Origin: Candidatus Pantoea deserta
Lineage (GTDB): Bacteria; Pseudomonadota; Gammaproteobacteria; Enterobacterales; Enterobacteriaceae
Reading direction: 5' to 3'
DNA length: 64,000 bases
Assembly (NCBI RefSeq): GCF_003813865.1
Contig: NZ_RMVG01000014.1
Location: 62,001 to 126,000 of the forward strand
Shown here: positions 9,683 through 18,685 of the stretch, one piece after another
Layout: every line of letters starts with the position of its first letter
How positions within the stretch are numbered: position 1 is the stretch's first letter
The notes under the pieces: model-generated
What the model was told of the DNA's origin: nothing
Database searches by the model: none
Seen by the model: only the letters and a program-made list of their open reading frames with translations
Made by a program: the position numbers and the translations under genes

Positions 9683-10249
9683 ATGAACCTTGACGATGAA
9701 GACCTGTTTCGGGATGCCATGGGTGATGTCACTCCATTAAAAGATACGGCCAGTACGCTCTGGCTAAAATCGCCTTCAACCAAAGCGCCGCGTCGACCTG
9801 AGGCGGAAGCGGAGAATGAGAACTTTTTGACGCGCGGCTACCTTGATATTGTTCCCCTGACCACGCCGCTGGAATATAAAGCCGATGGCATCCAGCAGGG
9901 CGTGCTGGAGAAGCTGCGTAAAGGAGAGTACAAGCTGGACGCTAGTCTGAATCTGCTGCGCCAGCCCGTCGAGACATGCCGTCAGGCCGTTTTCAGTTTT
10001 ATGATGCAGGCGCGCAAGGACGGGCTGCGAAACCTGCTGATCATTCATGGTAAGGGGCGTAATAACGAATCCCACGCCAATATCGTGCGCAGCTACCTGG
10101 CGCGCTGGCTGCGTCAGTTTGACGATGTTCAGACATTTTGCGTGTCGCAGCCGCAGCATGGCGGGGCGGGCGCGCTTTATATCGGTCTGCGCAAAACGGA
10201 CAAAGCGCGGCTGGATAACCGCGAACGTCACGCCAAGCGCAGCCGTTAG
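9683..10249 (+). CDS. smrA: Smr-domain DNA endonuclease SmrA
   Basis: Small MutS-related (Smr) domain protein; E. coli SmrA (YdaL) is reported to have nicking activity in vitro. The 188-residue product has a variable N-terminal arm (about 1-85) and a C-terminal Smr domain (about 85-180). The domain carries the LNLLRQPVE segment, the hallmark LLIIHGKGRN loop and SHANIVRSYLARWL, closely like E. coli YdaL. A basic tail (RERHAKRSR) is also conserved. Its last three bases overlap the stop of the convergent LysR gene. In E. coli smrA is near fnr too, separated by ogt and the abg genes, which are missing here. Confidence 0.93.
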   Translation: MNLDDEDLFRDAMGDVTPLKDTASTLWLKSPSTKAPRRPEAEAENENFLTRGYLDIVPLTTPLEYKADGIQQGVLEKLRKGEYKLDASLNLLRQPVETCRQAVFSFMMQARKDGLRNLLIIHGKGRNNESHANIVRSYLARWLRQFDDVQTFCVSQPQHGGAGALYIGLRKTDKARLDNRERHAKRSR

Positions 10250-11166
10250 TCAGGCGACTTGCGGATCGTCGCCATCAGGATTTCGGCACTGAGACTGAGC
10301 GTACTGGCGGTACGGGTAATGATGCCGACCGGTTCGCCCGGTCCGGTGGAATTGATGGGCAGGGCGCACAGCGCATGGTGCGCCAGGTCTTCTTTAATGG
10401 CGCCGGAAGGCACAAACCACACATAGTCATAGCGCAGCGCCAGCTGGCGCGCCAGCGAGGTTGACGAGGTTTCTACGCAGGTGCTGGGCAGGGCGCATCC
10501 CTGTTCATCCAGCATCTGCTGAGCGATACGGCGCGGCGCCGTGCCTTCAGGAGAGATCACCACCGGCCACTGCATGGCGCGGGATAAGGTGACGTTGTCA
10601 CTTAAAAGCGGGTGCTCCGGACGAACCACCAGCTTTAGCGACTCCAGAAACAAGAGTTCATAGGTCAGACCCGCCATCATTTCGCTGTCGGCCATGCGGC
10701 CGATACCGATATCAAATTCGCCGGCGCGCAGTCCGGCCAGCAGGACATTGTTATGCAGCGTCGCCACCTGAACGGTAGTGTGCGGCTGCTGCTGATGAAA
10801 CCGATCGAGGATTTGCGGCAGCATGCCCATCGCCGCCGTCGTCAGCGCGCCGAGCCGGATCACTACCGGCCGCGTGGAGACAGGAAGCGTAAAACTTTGA
10901 CCTGCATGGTTGAGCGCATCCAGCACTTTTACCGCATGGATCAAAAACTGTTCGCCCATGGTAGTGAGCTGTGCGCCCAGTCGGCCGCGCTCAAACAGCC
11001 GAACGCCCGTTAACTCTTCCAGTTCATTAAGAGTTTTCGACAGCGCGGGCTGGCTCAGATTGAGCGTTTCCGCCGCCCGCCCCAAAGTGCCCTGTTGCGC
11101 CACGGCAACAAAGGTATGAAGATGACGCAAGCGAATGCGCTGATTGAAAAGGATATTTTTTTCCAT
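10246..11166 (-). CDS. LysR-type regulator, PcaQ-like
   Basis: LysR transcription factor of 306 residues. The N-terminal winged helix-turn-helix is at about 10-70 (LRHLHTFVAVAQQGTLGRAAETLNLSQ; then ALSKTLNELE), and a PBP2-type effector domain starts near 95. The arrangement recalls PcaQ, the activator of protocatechuate genes, and it is divergent from an aromatic-acid transporter of the PcaK class. No pca ring-cleavage genes are in the window, so the inducer is open. An inverted repeat at 11225-11253 is a candidate operator. The start codon has only a weak ribosome site. Confidence 0.75.
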   Translation of the reverse strand: MEKNILFNQRIRLRHLHTFVAVAQQGTLGRAAETLNLSQPALSKTLNELEELTGVRLFERGRLGAQLTTMGEQFLIHAVKVLDALNHAGQSFTLPVSTRPVVIRLGALTTAAMGMLPQILDRFHQQQPHTTVQVATLHNNVLLAGLRAGEFDIGIGRMADSEMMAGLTYELLFLESLKLVVRPEHPLLSDNVTLSRAMQWPVVISPEGTAPRRIAQQMLDEQGCALPSTCVETSSTSLARQLALRYDYVWFVPSGAIKEDLAHHALCALPINSTGPGEPVGIITRTASTLSLSAEILMATIRKSPD

Positions 11167-11489
11167 TCCGCCAACTTAATGAGTTTTAGCCCGGTACATC
11201 AACCAGTAAAGCTGGGTTTTGTTAACTTTGTTGCAAAATATCATTAACAAAGTGAGGTGAAAAGGCTTTGTGGTTGATAACCCGACACTTTTATTTCAGG
11301 CGCGGTGTTATCACTTTGCATGGCGGACTGGCAGGCCACGGTTTTTCAACAGTTTAACGGATTGATGTTGAATAATTCTCAATATCATATAAAAATCAGA
11401 CGCCATATTGTTAACGATGGGCTATTATAGCTGCCGTTTTTTTTACCAAAACTGATGCCTCATCCAGAGAGCGTAGTGAGGAGATCGCA
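11167..11489. other. 323-base divergent promoter region, LysR / AAHS transporter
   Basis: AT-rich non-coding stretch with the inverted repeat at 11225-11253 near the regulator and another AT-rich region (around 11365-11420) nearer the transporter, where its promoter probably lies. No gene seen. Confidence 0.55.
11225..11253. promoter_or_regulatory. Inverted repeat, candidate LysR operator
   Basis: ACTTTGTT-N13-AACAAAGT with perfect 8-base arms, 58 bases upstream of the PcaQ-like gene. The dyad fits a LysR dimer site, though the 13-base spacer is not itself diagnostic. Assignment rests on position and symmetry. Confidence 0.45.
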
Positions 11490-12824
11490 GTGACCAGCGT
11501 CGAGGCGGTGGACGTTCGCCAGTTAATCAATCAGTCAGAGCTAAGCCGATGGCAAAAGCGCCTGATCGCGCTTTGCTTTATTGTGGTGGCCCTGGACGGC
11601 ATGGACATTGCGCTAATGGGCTTTATCGCGCCGACGCTCAAGGCGAGCTGGGGCGTGACCAACCATCAGCTTGGTCTGGTGATCAGCGCCGCGCTGGTAG
11701 GGCTGGCGCTGGGCGCAATGCTGGCGGGTCCGCTGGCAGACCGCTACGGGCGTCGCATGATGATTATTCTCAGCGTCTTCTTCTTCGGGCTGTGGACGCT
11801 GGCCACCGCGCTGGCAGGCAACGTCGAACAGATGATGCTGTTTCGTTTTCTCACCGGGCTTGGGCTGGGCGCTGCCATGCCCAACGTCGGAACGCTGGTC
11901 GCAGAATATGCGCCCGAACGCCGCCGCGCTTTTATTATCACTGTCGTGTTCTGCGGCTTCACTTTCGGCGCGGCCAGTGGAGGCTTTGCCGCTTCCTGGC
12001 TGCTGCCGCGCTACAGCTGGCACGCCGTCATGCTGCTGGGCGGAATACTGCCGCTGGTGATGGTGCCCTTTTTAGTGCGTGGGCTGCCTGAATCGGTGCG
12101 TTTTCTGATCAGCCGCCGCGCGCCTGCCTCTCGCATCCACGCGATTCTCGAACGTATGCTGCCAGGCGCAACCCGTCCCGATAGCGCGTTTCACGCCAGG
12201 GAAACCGCGCCTGTCACGCAGGGCGCGATGACGACCGTAGTCTCATCTCGCTATCTGTTCGGCAGTCTGATGCTGTGGGGCGGCTACTTTATGGGGCTTT
12301 TTCTGGTTTATCTGATCGGCAGCTGGCTGCCGTCGCTGATCAATACGCTGGGCATGTCCGTCACCGAGGCGGCGGTGATCACCGCCATGTATCAGGCAGG
12401 GGGCACGCTGGGTTCGCTGTTTGCTGGCTGGCTGATGGATCGTTTTAATGCGAACCTGGCGCTGGCGGCCATCTATTTTTGCGGCGGCCTGGCGATTGTG
12501 GCCCTGGGTTTCTCTCCGGCGGAGGTGGGCATCATGAGCGCCATCGCGTTTTGCAGCGGCTTCTGCTTCAACGGCGCCAATACCGGTATGAACGCGCTGT
12601 CGGCCAGTTACTATCCGACCCATGCGCGCGCGACCGGCTCCAGCTGGATGCACGGCGTGGGGCGCGTCGGCGCTATTCTCAGCGCCTTTGTCGGAGCGGA
12701 AATGCTGTCGCTCGGCTGGTCGTTCAGCCTGATCTTCGTGCTGCTGGCGATCCCGGCGCTGCTGACGACCCTGATGCTGCTGCTGAAAAATCGTTTCGGC
12801 TTTAAGCCGATCACAAATCCATAA
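11490..12824 (+). CDS. MFS transporter, aromatic acid:H+ symporter (AAHS/PcaK-like)
   Basis: Inner-membrane 12-helix transporter of 444 residues. The first helix contains the AAHS hallmark DGMDIALMGFIAPTL, where the DG-D residues are needed in PcaK for 4-hydroxybenzoate uptake. The loop 2-3 motif GPLADRYGRRMM and its counterpart GWLMDRFNAN in the second half mark the MFS fold. The start is GTG at 11490 with GAGGAG about seven bases upstream. Next comes the 2-oxoadipate enzyme gene after 69 bases on the same strand, so uptake of an aromatic or dicarboxylic acid feeding that enzyme is plausible. The exact substrate cannot be read from sequence. Confidence 0.8.
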   Translation: MTSVEAVDVRQLINQSELSRWQKRLIALCFIVVALDGMDIALMGFIAPTLKASWGVTNHQLGLVISAALVGLALGAMLAGPLADRYGRRMMIILSVFFFGLWTLATALAGNVEQMMLFRFLTGLGLGAAMPNVGTLVAEYAPERRRAFIITVVFCGFTFGAASGGFAASWLLPRYSWHAVMLLGGILPLVMVPFLVRGLPESVRFLISRRAPASRIHAILERMLPGATRPDSAFHARETAPVTQGAMTTVVSSRYLFGSLMLWGGYFMGLFLVYLIGSWLPSLINTLGMSVTEAAVITAMYQAGGTLGSLFAGWLMDRFNANLALAAIYFCGGLAIVALGFSPAEVGIMSAIAFCSGFCFNGANTGMNALSASYYPTHARATGSSWMHGVGRVGAILSAFVGAEMLSLGWSFSLIFVLLAIPALLTTLMLLLKNRFGFKPITNP

Positions 12825-12893
12825 CTTTTTCGCCTGCTGAAGACGCGTTGCTTTACAGTAGCAGCAACGTCGTTCATGACAGGAGCAGGAAAT

Positions 12894-14237
12894 ATGGGTC
12901 ACTTCCTCAGCGCGGACGCTATTCGTACGCGCTTCTCTCAGGCAATGTCCGCGATGTATCAGCAGGAAGTGCCGCAGTACGGCACGCTGATGACGCTGGT
13001 GCAGCATGTAAACGAAAGCACCCTGGTCGATAACCCTGCGCTTGAGGCCCGGCTGCACAATGCCGATGAGCTGGAGCGGCTTAGCCTGGAGCGGCACGGC
13101 GCGATTCGCGTCGGCACGGCGCAGGAGCTGTCGATGCTGCGTCAGATGTTCGCGGTGATGGGCATGGAGCCGGTCGGCTATTACGATCTCTCGCAGGCGG
13201 GCGTCCCTGTTCACTCTACCGCGTTTCGTCCGGTCAGCGACGAGGCGCTGCGCCGCAATCCTTTCCGCATCTTTACCTCTTTGCTGCGGCTGGAGCTGAT
13301 CGCCGATCCTCAGCTGCGCGACAAAGCGGCCGCTGTGCTGGCGCAGCGCGATATTTTTACGCCGCGCTGCCGGGCGCTGATTGCGCAGCAGCAGCAGCAG
13401 GGCGGACTGAGTGACGCGGACGCCGAAATCTTTGTTAAAGAGGCGCTGGAGACGTTCCGCTGGCATGCGCTGAGCACCGTGGACCGCGCCACCTTTCAGG
13501 CGCTGAGCCAGCAGCATCGACTGGTTGCCGATGTGGTTTGCTTCCCCGGCTGTCATATCAATCATCTGACGCCGCGCACGCTGGACATCGACCGGGCGCA
13601 GGCGCTGATGCCCGACTACGGCATCGAACCCAAGACGCTGATTGAAGGGCCGCCGCGCCGCAGAGTGCCGATTCTGCTACGACAGACCAGCTTCAAGGCG
13701 CTGGAAGAGCCGGTAATTTTTCCGCTGGGCGAGACAGGTACCCACACCGCGCGCTTCGGCGAGATTGAACAGCGCGGCGCGGCGCTGACGCCAAAAGGGC
13801 GCGCGCTTTACGATCGTCTGCTGGCGGAGGCGGGTACAGGCGTCGATAACCAGCAGCACCAGCAGCATCTGGCAGAGGTATTTCGCGCCTTTCCCGATGA
13901 CGAACGCAGCCTGCGCGAGCAGCAGCTCGCCTGGTTTGACTATCGTCTGAGCGCGCAGGGCGAAGCGCAACCGCCGCAGCCGGGCGAATCCCTGACGTCG
14001 CTGATTGAGCAAGGGCGCATTCTCGCCGAACCCATCGTGTACGAAGATTTTCTGCCGGTCAGCGCGGCGGGGATCTTTCAGTCCAACCTGGGCGATCGGG
14101 CGCAGGCTCGTTCGGCGGGGAACGCCAGCAGGGCCGATTTTGAATCAGCGTTGGGCGTGGCGGTGCAGGATGAAATGCAGCTCTATCAGGCGCGACAGCA
14201 GCTGTCGCTGGCGCGCTGCGGGGTCAGCGAAGCGTAA
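12894..14237 (+). CDS. ydcJ: 2-oxoadipate dioxygenase/decarboxylase (HglS/YdcJ family, DUF1338)
   Basis: Iron-dependent VOC-fold enzyme. The Pseudomonas HglS homologue converts 2-oxoadipate to D-2-hydroxyglutarate in lysine catabolism. The 447 residues match E. coli YdcJ in length and in long stretches. H68 and R72 in the ERHGAIR motif, the histidines of CFPGCHINHLTPR and the glutamate of RFGEIEQRG correspond to the metal and substrate residues of the family. I placed the start at ATG 12894, right after AGGAGCAGGA; an in-frame ATG at 12876 overlaps that site. It lies between an AAHS transporter and a carboxylesterase on the same strand, suggesting a small catabolic unit. Confidence 0.9.
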   Translation: MGHFLSADAIRTRFSQAMSAMYQQEVPQYGTLMTLVQHVNESTLVDNPALEARLHNADELERLSLERHGAIRVGTAQELSMLRQMFAVMGMEPVGYYDLSQAGVPVHSTAFRPVSDEALRRNPFRIFTSLLRLELIADPQLRDKAAAVLAQRDIFTPRCRALIAQQQQQGGLSDADAEIFVKEALETFRWHALSTVDRATFQALSQQHRLVADVVCFPGCHINHLTPRTLDIDRAQALMPDYGIEPKTLIEGPPRRRVPILLRQTSFKALEEPVIFPLGETGTHTARFGEIEQRGAALTPKGRALYDRLLAEAGTGVDNQQHQQHLAEVFRAFPDDERSLREQQLAWFDYRLSAQGEAQPPQPGESLTSLIEQGRILAEPIVYEDFLPVSAAGIFQSNLGDRAQARSAGNASRADFESALGVAVQDEMQLYQARQQLSLARCGVSEA

Positions 14238-14336
14238 CGGAAGCGATTCGGCATATTCTGCAAATGCACTAAGAACATGGACAATTTCTGAAGAGCCTGC
14301 TGATAATGCGCGTTAACGCCTTATCAGGGAACAGGT

Positions 14337-15854
14337 ATGAAAAACAGACAACCTTTGCGCCTTATGACCGCGGAAGGTGAGCTAAGAGGGCGTATGGATG
14401 ATGATCTCTTTGTCTTCAGAGGCATCCCCTTTGCCGCTGCGCCAGTAGGCGCGCTACGCTGGCGCGCGCCGCAGCCGGTCGCGCCCTGGCAAGGCGTGCG
14501 CGATGCCGTCGACTTCGGGGCAGCCAGCTGGCAGAACCGCGAACTCTGTAAAATCGCGGGCGGAGGCGATCCCGGTCCCCTTAGCGAAGACTGTCTCTAT
14601 CTTAACGTCTGGACACCCGATATTGAGCCGTCGAAGCCGCTGCCCGTGATGGTGTGGCTGCACGGCGGCGGCTTTGCGATGGGGTCCGGCGCGCTGCCGC
14701 CCTATAGCGGCAAGCCGCTGGCGGCGCGAGGGGCCGTTGTAGTGACCGTCAATTATCGCCTCGGCCACCTGGGCTTTTTCGCTCATCCGGCGCTGGATGC
14801 GGAGTATCGCGACGGTGACGTGGTAAACAATTTCGCCTTGCTCGATCAGATTGCAGCGCTCCAGTGGGTGCAGCGCAATATCCCGGCGTTTGGCGGCGAT
14901 CGTGACAACGTCACTCTTTTTGGCGAATCCTCCGGCGCACGCAGCGTCCTGTCGCTCTGCTGCTCGCCGCTGGCTGAAGGACTGTTTCACAAAGGCATTG
15001 TGCAGAGCGCCTATAGCCTGCCCGACAAGCCGCGTAAGGCGGCGCTGCGTCAGGGCGAAGAGGTCGCGGCCCATTTTGGCCTGCGCAATGCGACCGCCGA
15101 ACAGCTGCGGGCCCTGCCTGCCGACGCCTTCTGGCCGCTTGAGCATCCGCTGACGCAGGGACCGGTGCCGGTGGTGGGCGATGCGGTGCTGCCGCAGTCC
15201 ATGCTGACCACCTTTATGACGGCGCGCCAGCATCGACTCCCGCTAATGGCAGGCAGCAACAGCGACGAGGCCAGCGTGCTGGAGTACTTCAATGTCGATA
15301 CCGCGCAGGTGATGCGTGAGCTGCGGAGCAGCAGGCCGCTGAGCTATCGGCTGCTTAAGTGGCTGTACGATATTCACGACGATCGGTTGCTTGGACGGGC
15401 GGCGGCACGCGATCTCGCCTTTAGCGTTATGCCATGGCTGCTGATGCGGGCGCAGCACAACGTCGGCATGCCGGGCTGGCGTTACTGGTTCGACTATGTT
15501 TCCGGGCAGTCGCGCGATCTCTACCCGCACGGCGCCTGGCATGGAAACGAGGTGCCCTATGCGCTCAATACGCTGGCGGCGATGCAGCCCGTCGACAGCG
15601 CTCGCCCCTATACTGAAGAGGACTATCTTTTTTCGCAGCGCATGGCCGATTACTGGTTTGCCTTCGCGCGCGACGCGGGAGAGTTCAGCTATCGGCTGGA
15701 GGGAGAGATAAACTGGCCGGCTTGGCATCCTGGCGAGGATCTGACGCTGTCGTTTGGTGAAAAGGGTCAGGATCGGCTGGTATTAAAGCGTAACTTTATG
15801 CGGGCGCGCCTGCGGCTGTTTCGTCTGATGATGAAAAACATGGTTAAGCTTTGA
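14337..15854 (+). CDS. Type B carboxylesterase (PnbA-like)
   Basis: Alpha/beta-hydrolase esterase of 505 residues, the usual size for bacterial type B esterases. It shows the oxyanion HGGG motif (residues 109-112), nucleophile S198 in GESSG and the expected family phrases FRGIPFAAAPVGALRW and SEDCLYLNVW. The catalytic acid is probably the Glu in GSNSDEAS, and the catalytic His lies in AWHGNEVPYAL. No signal peptide, so cytoplasmic. It starts 99 bases after the YdcJ-type gene, with GGAACAGG as ribosome site, possibly in the same transcript. The ester substrate is unknown. Confidence 0.88.
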   Translation: MKNRQPLRLMTAEGELRGRMDDDLFVFRGIPFAAAPVGALRWRAPQPVAPWQGVRDAVDFGAASWQNRELCKIAGGGDPGPLSEDCLYLNVWTPDIEPSKPLPVMVWLHGGGFAMGSGALPPYSGKPLAARGAVVVTVNYRLGHLGFFAHPALDAEYRDGDVVNNFALLDQIAALQWVQRNIPAFGGDRDNVTLFGESSGARSVLSLCCSPLAEGLFHKGIVQSAYSLPDKPRKAALRQGEEVAAHFGLRNATAEQLRALPADAFWPLEHPLTQGPVPVVGDAVLPQSMLTTFMTARQHRLPLMAGSNSDEASVLEYFNVDTAQVMRELRSSRPLSYRLLKWLYDIHDDRLLGRAAARDLAFSVMPWLLMRAQHNVGMPGWRYWFDYVSGQSRDLYPHGAWHGNEVPYALNTLAAMQPVDSARPYTEEDYLFSQRMADYWFAFARDAGEFSYRLEGEINWPAWHPGEDLTLSFGEKGQDRLVLKRNFMRARLRLFRLMMKNMVKL

Positions 15855-15998
15855 CGGCTAATTATTAATATATCTGAACCAGTTTTTCGCCAGTTAATCC
15901 CTCAGCTGTGCTTATAAATGAACGGGTTAACCAAGAGAGCGCTGCCTCTATTCAGCAGTTTTTTTGCTAACAAAAAGGCTGTACCTTCCTGAAACCCT

Positions 15999-16006
15999 GC
16001 CGATAA
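15999..16006 (+). promoter_or_regulatory. FliA (sigma-28) -10 element before the chemoreceptor
   Basis: GCCGATAA matches the sigma-28 -10 consensus at all eight bases, 57 bases before the start codon of the methyl-accepting protein. The -35 region, 11 bases further up, matches TAAAGTTT only in part. Flagellar-class control is typical for chemoreceptors in enterics. Confidence 0.55.
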
Positions 16007-16063
16007 CGCCAATATGCCCGAGATTATCGGGCCTTCCCGGTTTTCACCGTCAAGGAATTGGCT

Positions 16064-17719
16064 ATGCGCATTTTAAAAAATTTTACCATTCGTACTGTAA
16101 TGCTCTGGATCCTCGGCATTTTTTGTCTGCTGTGGTGTGCTGTAGGCTGGTTTAGCGTGCACTCGTTAGGGGCGCTCAGCGCAGGTAATGACGTCGATCG
16201 TCATCTGGTGGCCCAGATGACCACCTTAAGCAAAGGCAATGACCAGTACTTTCGCGTGATTACGCGCCTGTCGCGCGTGATGGAAGGCAAAGCCAGCGGA
16301 GCGCAGCCGGGCGACGCGGAGTGGAAGCCGGTACAGCAGGCGCTGGACAATATGACGCAGCAGCTGGCGCAGTTTAAAAAGATGGCGCCCGGTCCGATGG
16401 AGCCGCAGATCGTCGACAGCGTTATTGCCAACTGGCAAAAACTCCTGGATGAAGGGGTAACGCCGCAGCTGCAAAAAGCGCGTCAGGAGAGCCTTGAAGC
16501 CTACCGCCAGCAGGCAAAAGAGATTACGCCTGCGCTGAGCCGCGCCTTTGGCGCCAGCGCCGACACCTTTAACCAGGCGGCAGCGATCAAACTGGATGAA
16601 ACGCGCGTCAGGGTGGATCATCTTACCGCGCTGACCAAAATCACGCTGGTGGTGGCCGTCATCGTCGGGCTGTTCATCCTGCTGTTTACCGATCGCTATC
16701 TGGTGGCGATGCTGGTTAAGCCGCTGGATCGCATTCGCGATCATTTCGCCCTGATTGCTAAAGGCGACCTTAGCCAGTCGGTAGAGCCATTTGGCCGCAA
16801 CTGCGTCGGCAAACTGGTTCCGTTACTCAGCGCGATGCAGGACAGTTTGCGCGAGGCGGTGAGCGCGATTCGCAGCGGCACAGAGAATATTGCGCGCGGC
16901 GCGGCGGAGATCTCAGCGGGCAACAACGACCTCTCTTCGCGCACCGAGGAGCAGGCGGCCGCGCTGGAGCAGACCGCCGCCAGCATGGAGCAGTTAACGG
17001 CGACGGTGAAATTCAATGCCGATAACGCGCGGCAGGCCAGCCTGCTGGCGGAAACCGCCTCTGGCACCGCGCAGCAGGGCGGTCAGCTGGTGAGCGAAGT
17101 GGTCACCACCATGAACGGCATCTCCGGCAGTTCGAAAAAGATTGCCGAAATTACCAATGTGATTAACGGCATCGCATTCCAGACGAATATTCTGGCGCTC
17201 AATGCGGCCGTCGAAGCCGCCCGTGCCGGAGAACAGGGTCGCGGATTCGCCGTGGTCGCCAGCGAGGTGCGCAACCTGGCGCAGCGCAGCGCCGGCGCCG
17301 CGAAAGAGATTGCCGCGCTGATCGAGGATTCCGTACAGCGCGTGGATAAAGGCGCGGCACTGGTCAGCAACACCGGCGCGACGATGCACAATATTCTGAA
17401 ATCGGTGCAGGATGTGGATGCCATCATGAAACAGATCGCCGCCGCATCGGAAGAGCAGAGCAAAGGCATCTCGCAGGTGGGCGTCGCGGTAACCGAGATG
17501 GATAGCGTGACGCAGCAGAACGCCTCGCTGGTTGAGGAGGTGTCCGCCGCCGCCGCCGCGCTGGCGCGTCAGACCGAATCGCTGGAGGCGTCGGTTGCGC
17601 GGTTCCGTCTGTCGTCGCACCAGGGCGCTGAGCACGTCGCGCCGTCAGCCAGCCGCGCGACGCCGGTTGCCGTTCATACCCGCCCGGCGGAAAAGAGCGG
17701 CGACTGGGTGACGTTCTGA
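16064..17719 (+). CDS. Methyl-accepting chemotaxis protein (Tar/Tsr class)
   Basis: Chemoreceptor of 551 residues with the classic layout. Membrane helix 1 (about 12-34), a periplasmic four-helix ligand domain (about 35-190), helix 2 (about 192-213), a HAMP domain, then the long coiled-coil signalling domain. The highly conserved tip ([20 protein letters not shown]) and methylation helices rich in Glu/Gln are clear. The last residues, GDWVTF, resemble the NWETF pentapeptide that tethers CheR/CheB in high-abundance receptors. Start: ATG 16064 with AAGGA upstream; an in-frame TTG lies six bases earlier. The ligand is unknown. Its 3' end overlaps the convergent LysR gene by 46 bases. Confidence 0.93.
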   Translation: MRILKNFTIRTVMLWILGIFCLLWCAVGWFSVHSLGALSAGNDVDRHLVAQMTTLSKGNDQYFRVITRLSRVMEGKASGAQPGDAEWKPVQQALDNMTQQLAQFKKMAPGPMEPQIVDSVIANWQKLLDEGVTPQLQKARQESLEAYRQQAKEITPALSRAFGASADTFNQAAAIKLDETRVRVDHLTALTKITLVVAVIVGLFILLFTDRYLVAMLVKPLDRIRDHFALIAKGDLSQSVEPFGRNCVGKLVPLLSAMQDSLREAVSAIRSGTENIARGAAEISAGNNDLSSRTEEQAAALEQTAASMEQLTATVKFNADNARQASLLAETASGTAQQGGQLVSEVVTTMNGISGSSKKIAEITNVINGIAFQTNILALNAAVEAARAGEQGRGFAVVASEVRNLAQRSAGAAKEIAALIEDSVQRVDKGAALVSNTGATMHNILKSVQDVDAIMKQIAAASEEQSKGISQVGVAVTEMDSVTQQNASLVEEVSAAAAALARQTESLEASVARFRLSSHQGAEHVAPSASRATPVAVHTRPAEKSGDWVTF

Positions 17720-18555
17720 TGATCTGACAGCCAGGCCGCCAGTTCCGCAAGAAAGGGCGGCGCATCCTGGGGCGAGCGTTGCAGCAGACTGTATGCCGCC
17801 CCGGTTTTCACCCGTCCGGCGAAGGGCGCGATCAGGCGACCGTTCGCCAGGTCGCTCTCCACCAGATTGATGTCTGCCACCGTTACGCCAAATCCCTGTA
17901 TTGCCGCGCTGATCGCCAGATCCATGGTGCTGAAATGCTGATTGCGCGTCATCGTCAGCGCGACGTTCTCTGCCTGAAGCCACAGCTGCCAGTCGCGACT
18001 GTCGGCGGTGGGATGCAGAAAGGTCATGCCCGTCAGCGCCTCTGGCGTCGCAGGCGGAGTGGCGCTGGCGGCCATGACCGGCGTAATCGCCTCGTCAAAC
18101 AGATGCTGCGCCCCCGGCGGCGGCGAACCGTACAGAATAGCGGCGTCGAAGCCCTCCAGCTGAGCGTGATGATCCAGCGTCGTGGTGAGCGCGACGTGCA
18201 GCTCCGGCCGCTGCTGCTCCAGCGCCACCAGGCGCGGCACCAGCCAGCGCATGGCGCAGGTCGGCGCCTTCAGCCGGATCGCGCCGTTATGGCGCATCGC
18301 CTTATGGGCGGCCTGCGTCATTTGCTCAAATCCCTGGCGCATCTCCGGCAGCAGCGCCGCGCCTTGCGGCGTCAGGCGCAGGCCGCGGGCATGTCGGTCA
18401 AACAGCGCAAACCCCATAAACTGCTCCAGCGCGGCAATCTTACGACTGACCGCGCCCTGGGTAATGCAAAGCTCCGCCGCCGCGCGCGTCAGATTGAGAT
18501 GGCGCGCGGTCACCAGAAAGGCGTGAACAGCATTGAGGGGCAAAGAACGCGACAT
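17674..18555 (-). CDS. LysR-type regulator (GcvA/AmpR-like)
   Basis: LysR factor of 293 residues: helix-turn-helix at about 5-65 ([37 protein letters not shown]) and an effector domain from about 92. The PLNAVHAF start and the [12 protein letters not shown] phrase are typical of the GcvA branch. It is divergent from the YbdL-like aminotransferase gene, with a perfect 21-base palindrome between them, so control of that unit and of itself is likely. Its final 15 codons lie antisense to the end of the chemoreceptor gene. Confidence 0.82.
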   Translation of the reverse strand: MSRSLPLNAVHAFLVTARHLNLTRAAAELCITQGAVSRKIAALEQFMGFALFDRHARGLRLTPQGAALLPEMRQGFEQMTQAAHKAMRHNGAIRLKAPTCAMRWLVPRLVALEQQRPELHVALTTTLDHHAQLEGFDAAILYGSPPPGAQHLFDEAITPVMAASATPPATPEALTGMTFLHPTADSRDWQLWLQAENVALTMTRNQHFSTMDLAISAAIQGFGVTVADINLVESDLANGRLIAPFAGRVKTGAAYSLLQRSPQDAPPFLAELAAWLSDHQNVTQSPLFSAGRV

Positions 18556-18576
18556 AACGGCTCCAGCTATGCATTT

Positions 18577-18597
18577 TTGTCATAGCTATTATGACAA
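18577..18597. promoter_or_regulatory. Perfect palindrome, LysR operator candidate
   Basis: TTGTCATA-N5-TATGACAA, perfect 8-base arms, lying 22 bases upstream of the LysR gene and 89 bases upstream of the aminotransferase start. It contains the T-N11-A signature of LysR boxes (for example ATA-N5-TAT in the centre). Confidence 0.65.
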
Positions 18598-18685
18598 CAA
18601 TTCGCTTGTCGACTCAAGCGCCTGCCCGTTGAATAGAAAACAGCTTAATTCACATTTTTATGCACGACCGCAGGAGCCTGTAGCC

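Noticed and set aside
12243..13565. 440-codon open frame on the minus strand
   Set aside because: It lies antisense to the AAHS transporter and YdcJ-type genes, which have clear homology; the antisense product is Arg/Gln/His-rich, typical of shadows in GC-rich coding DNA.
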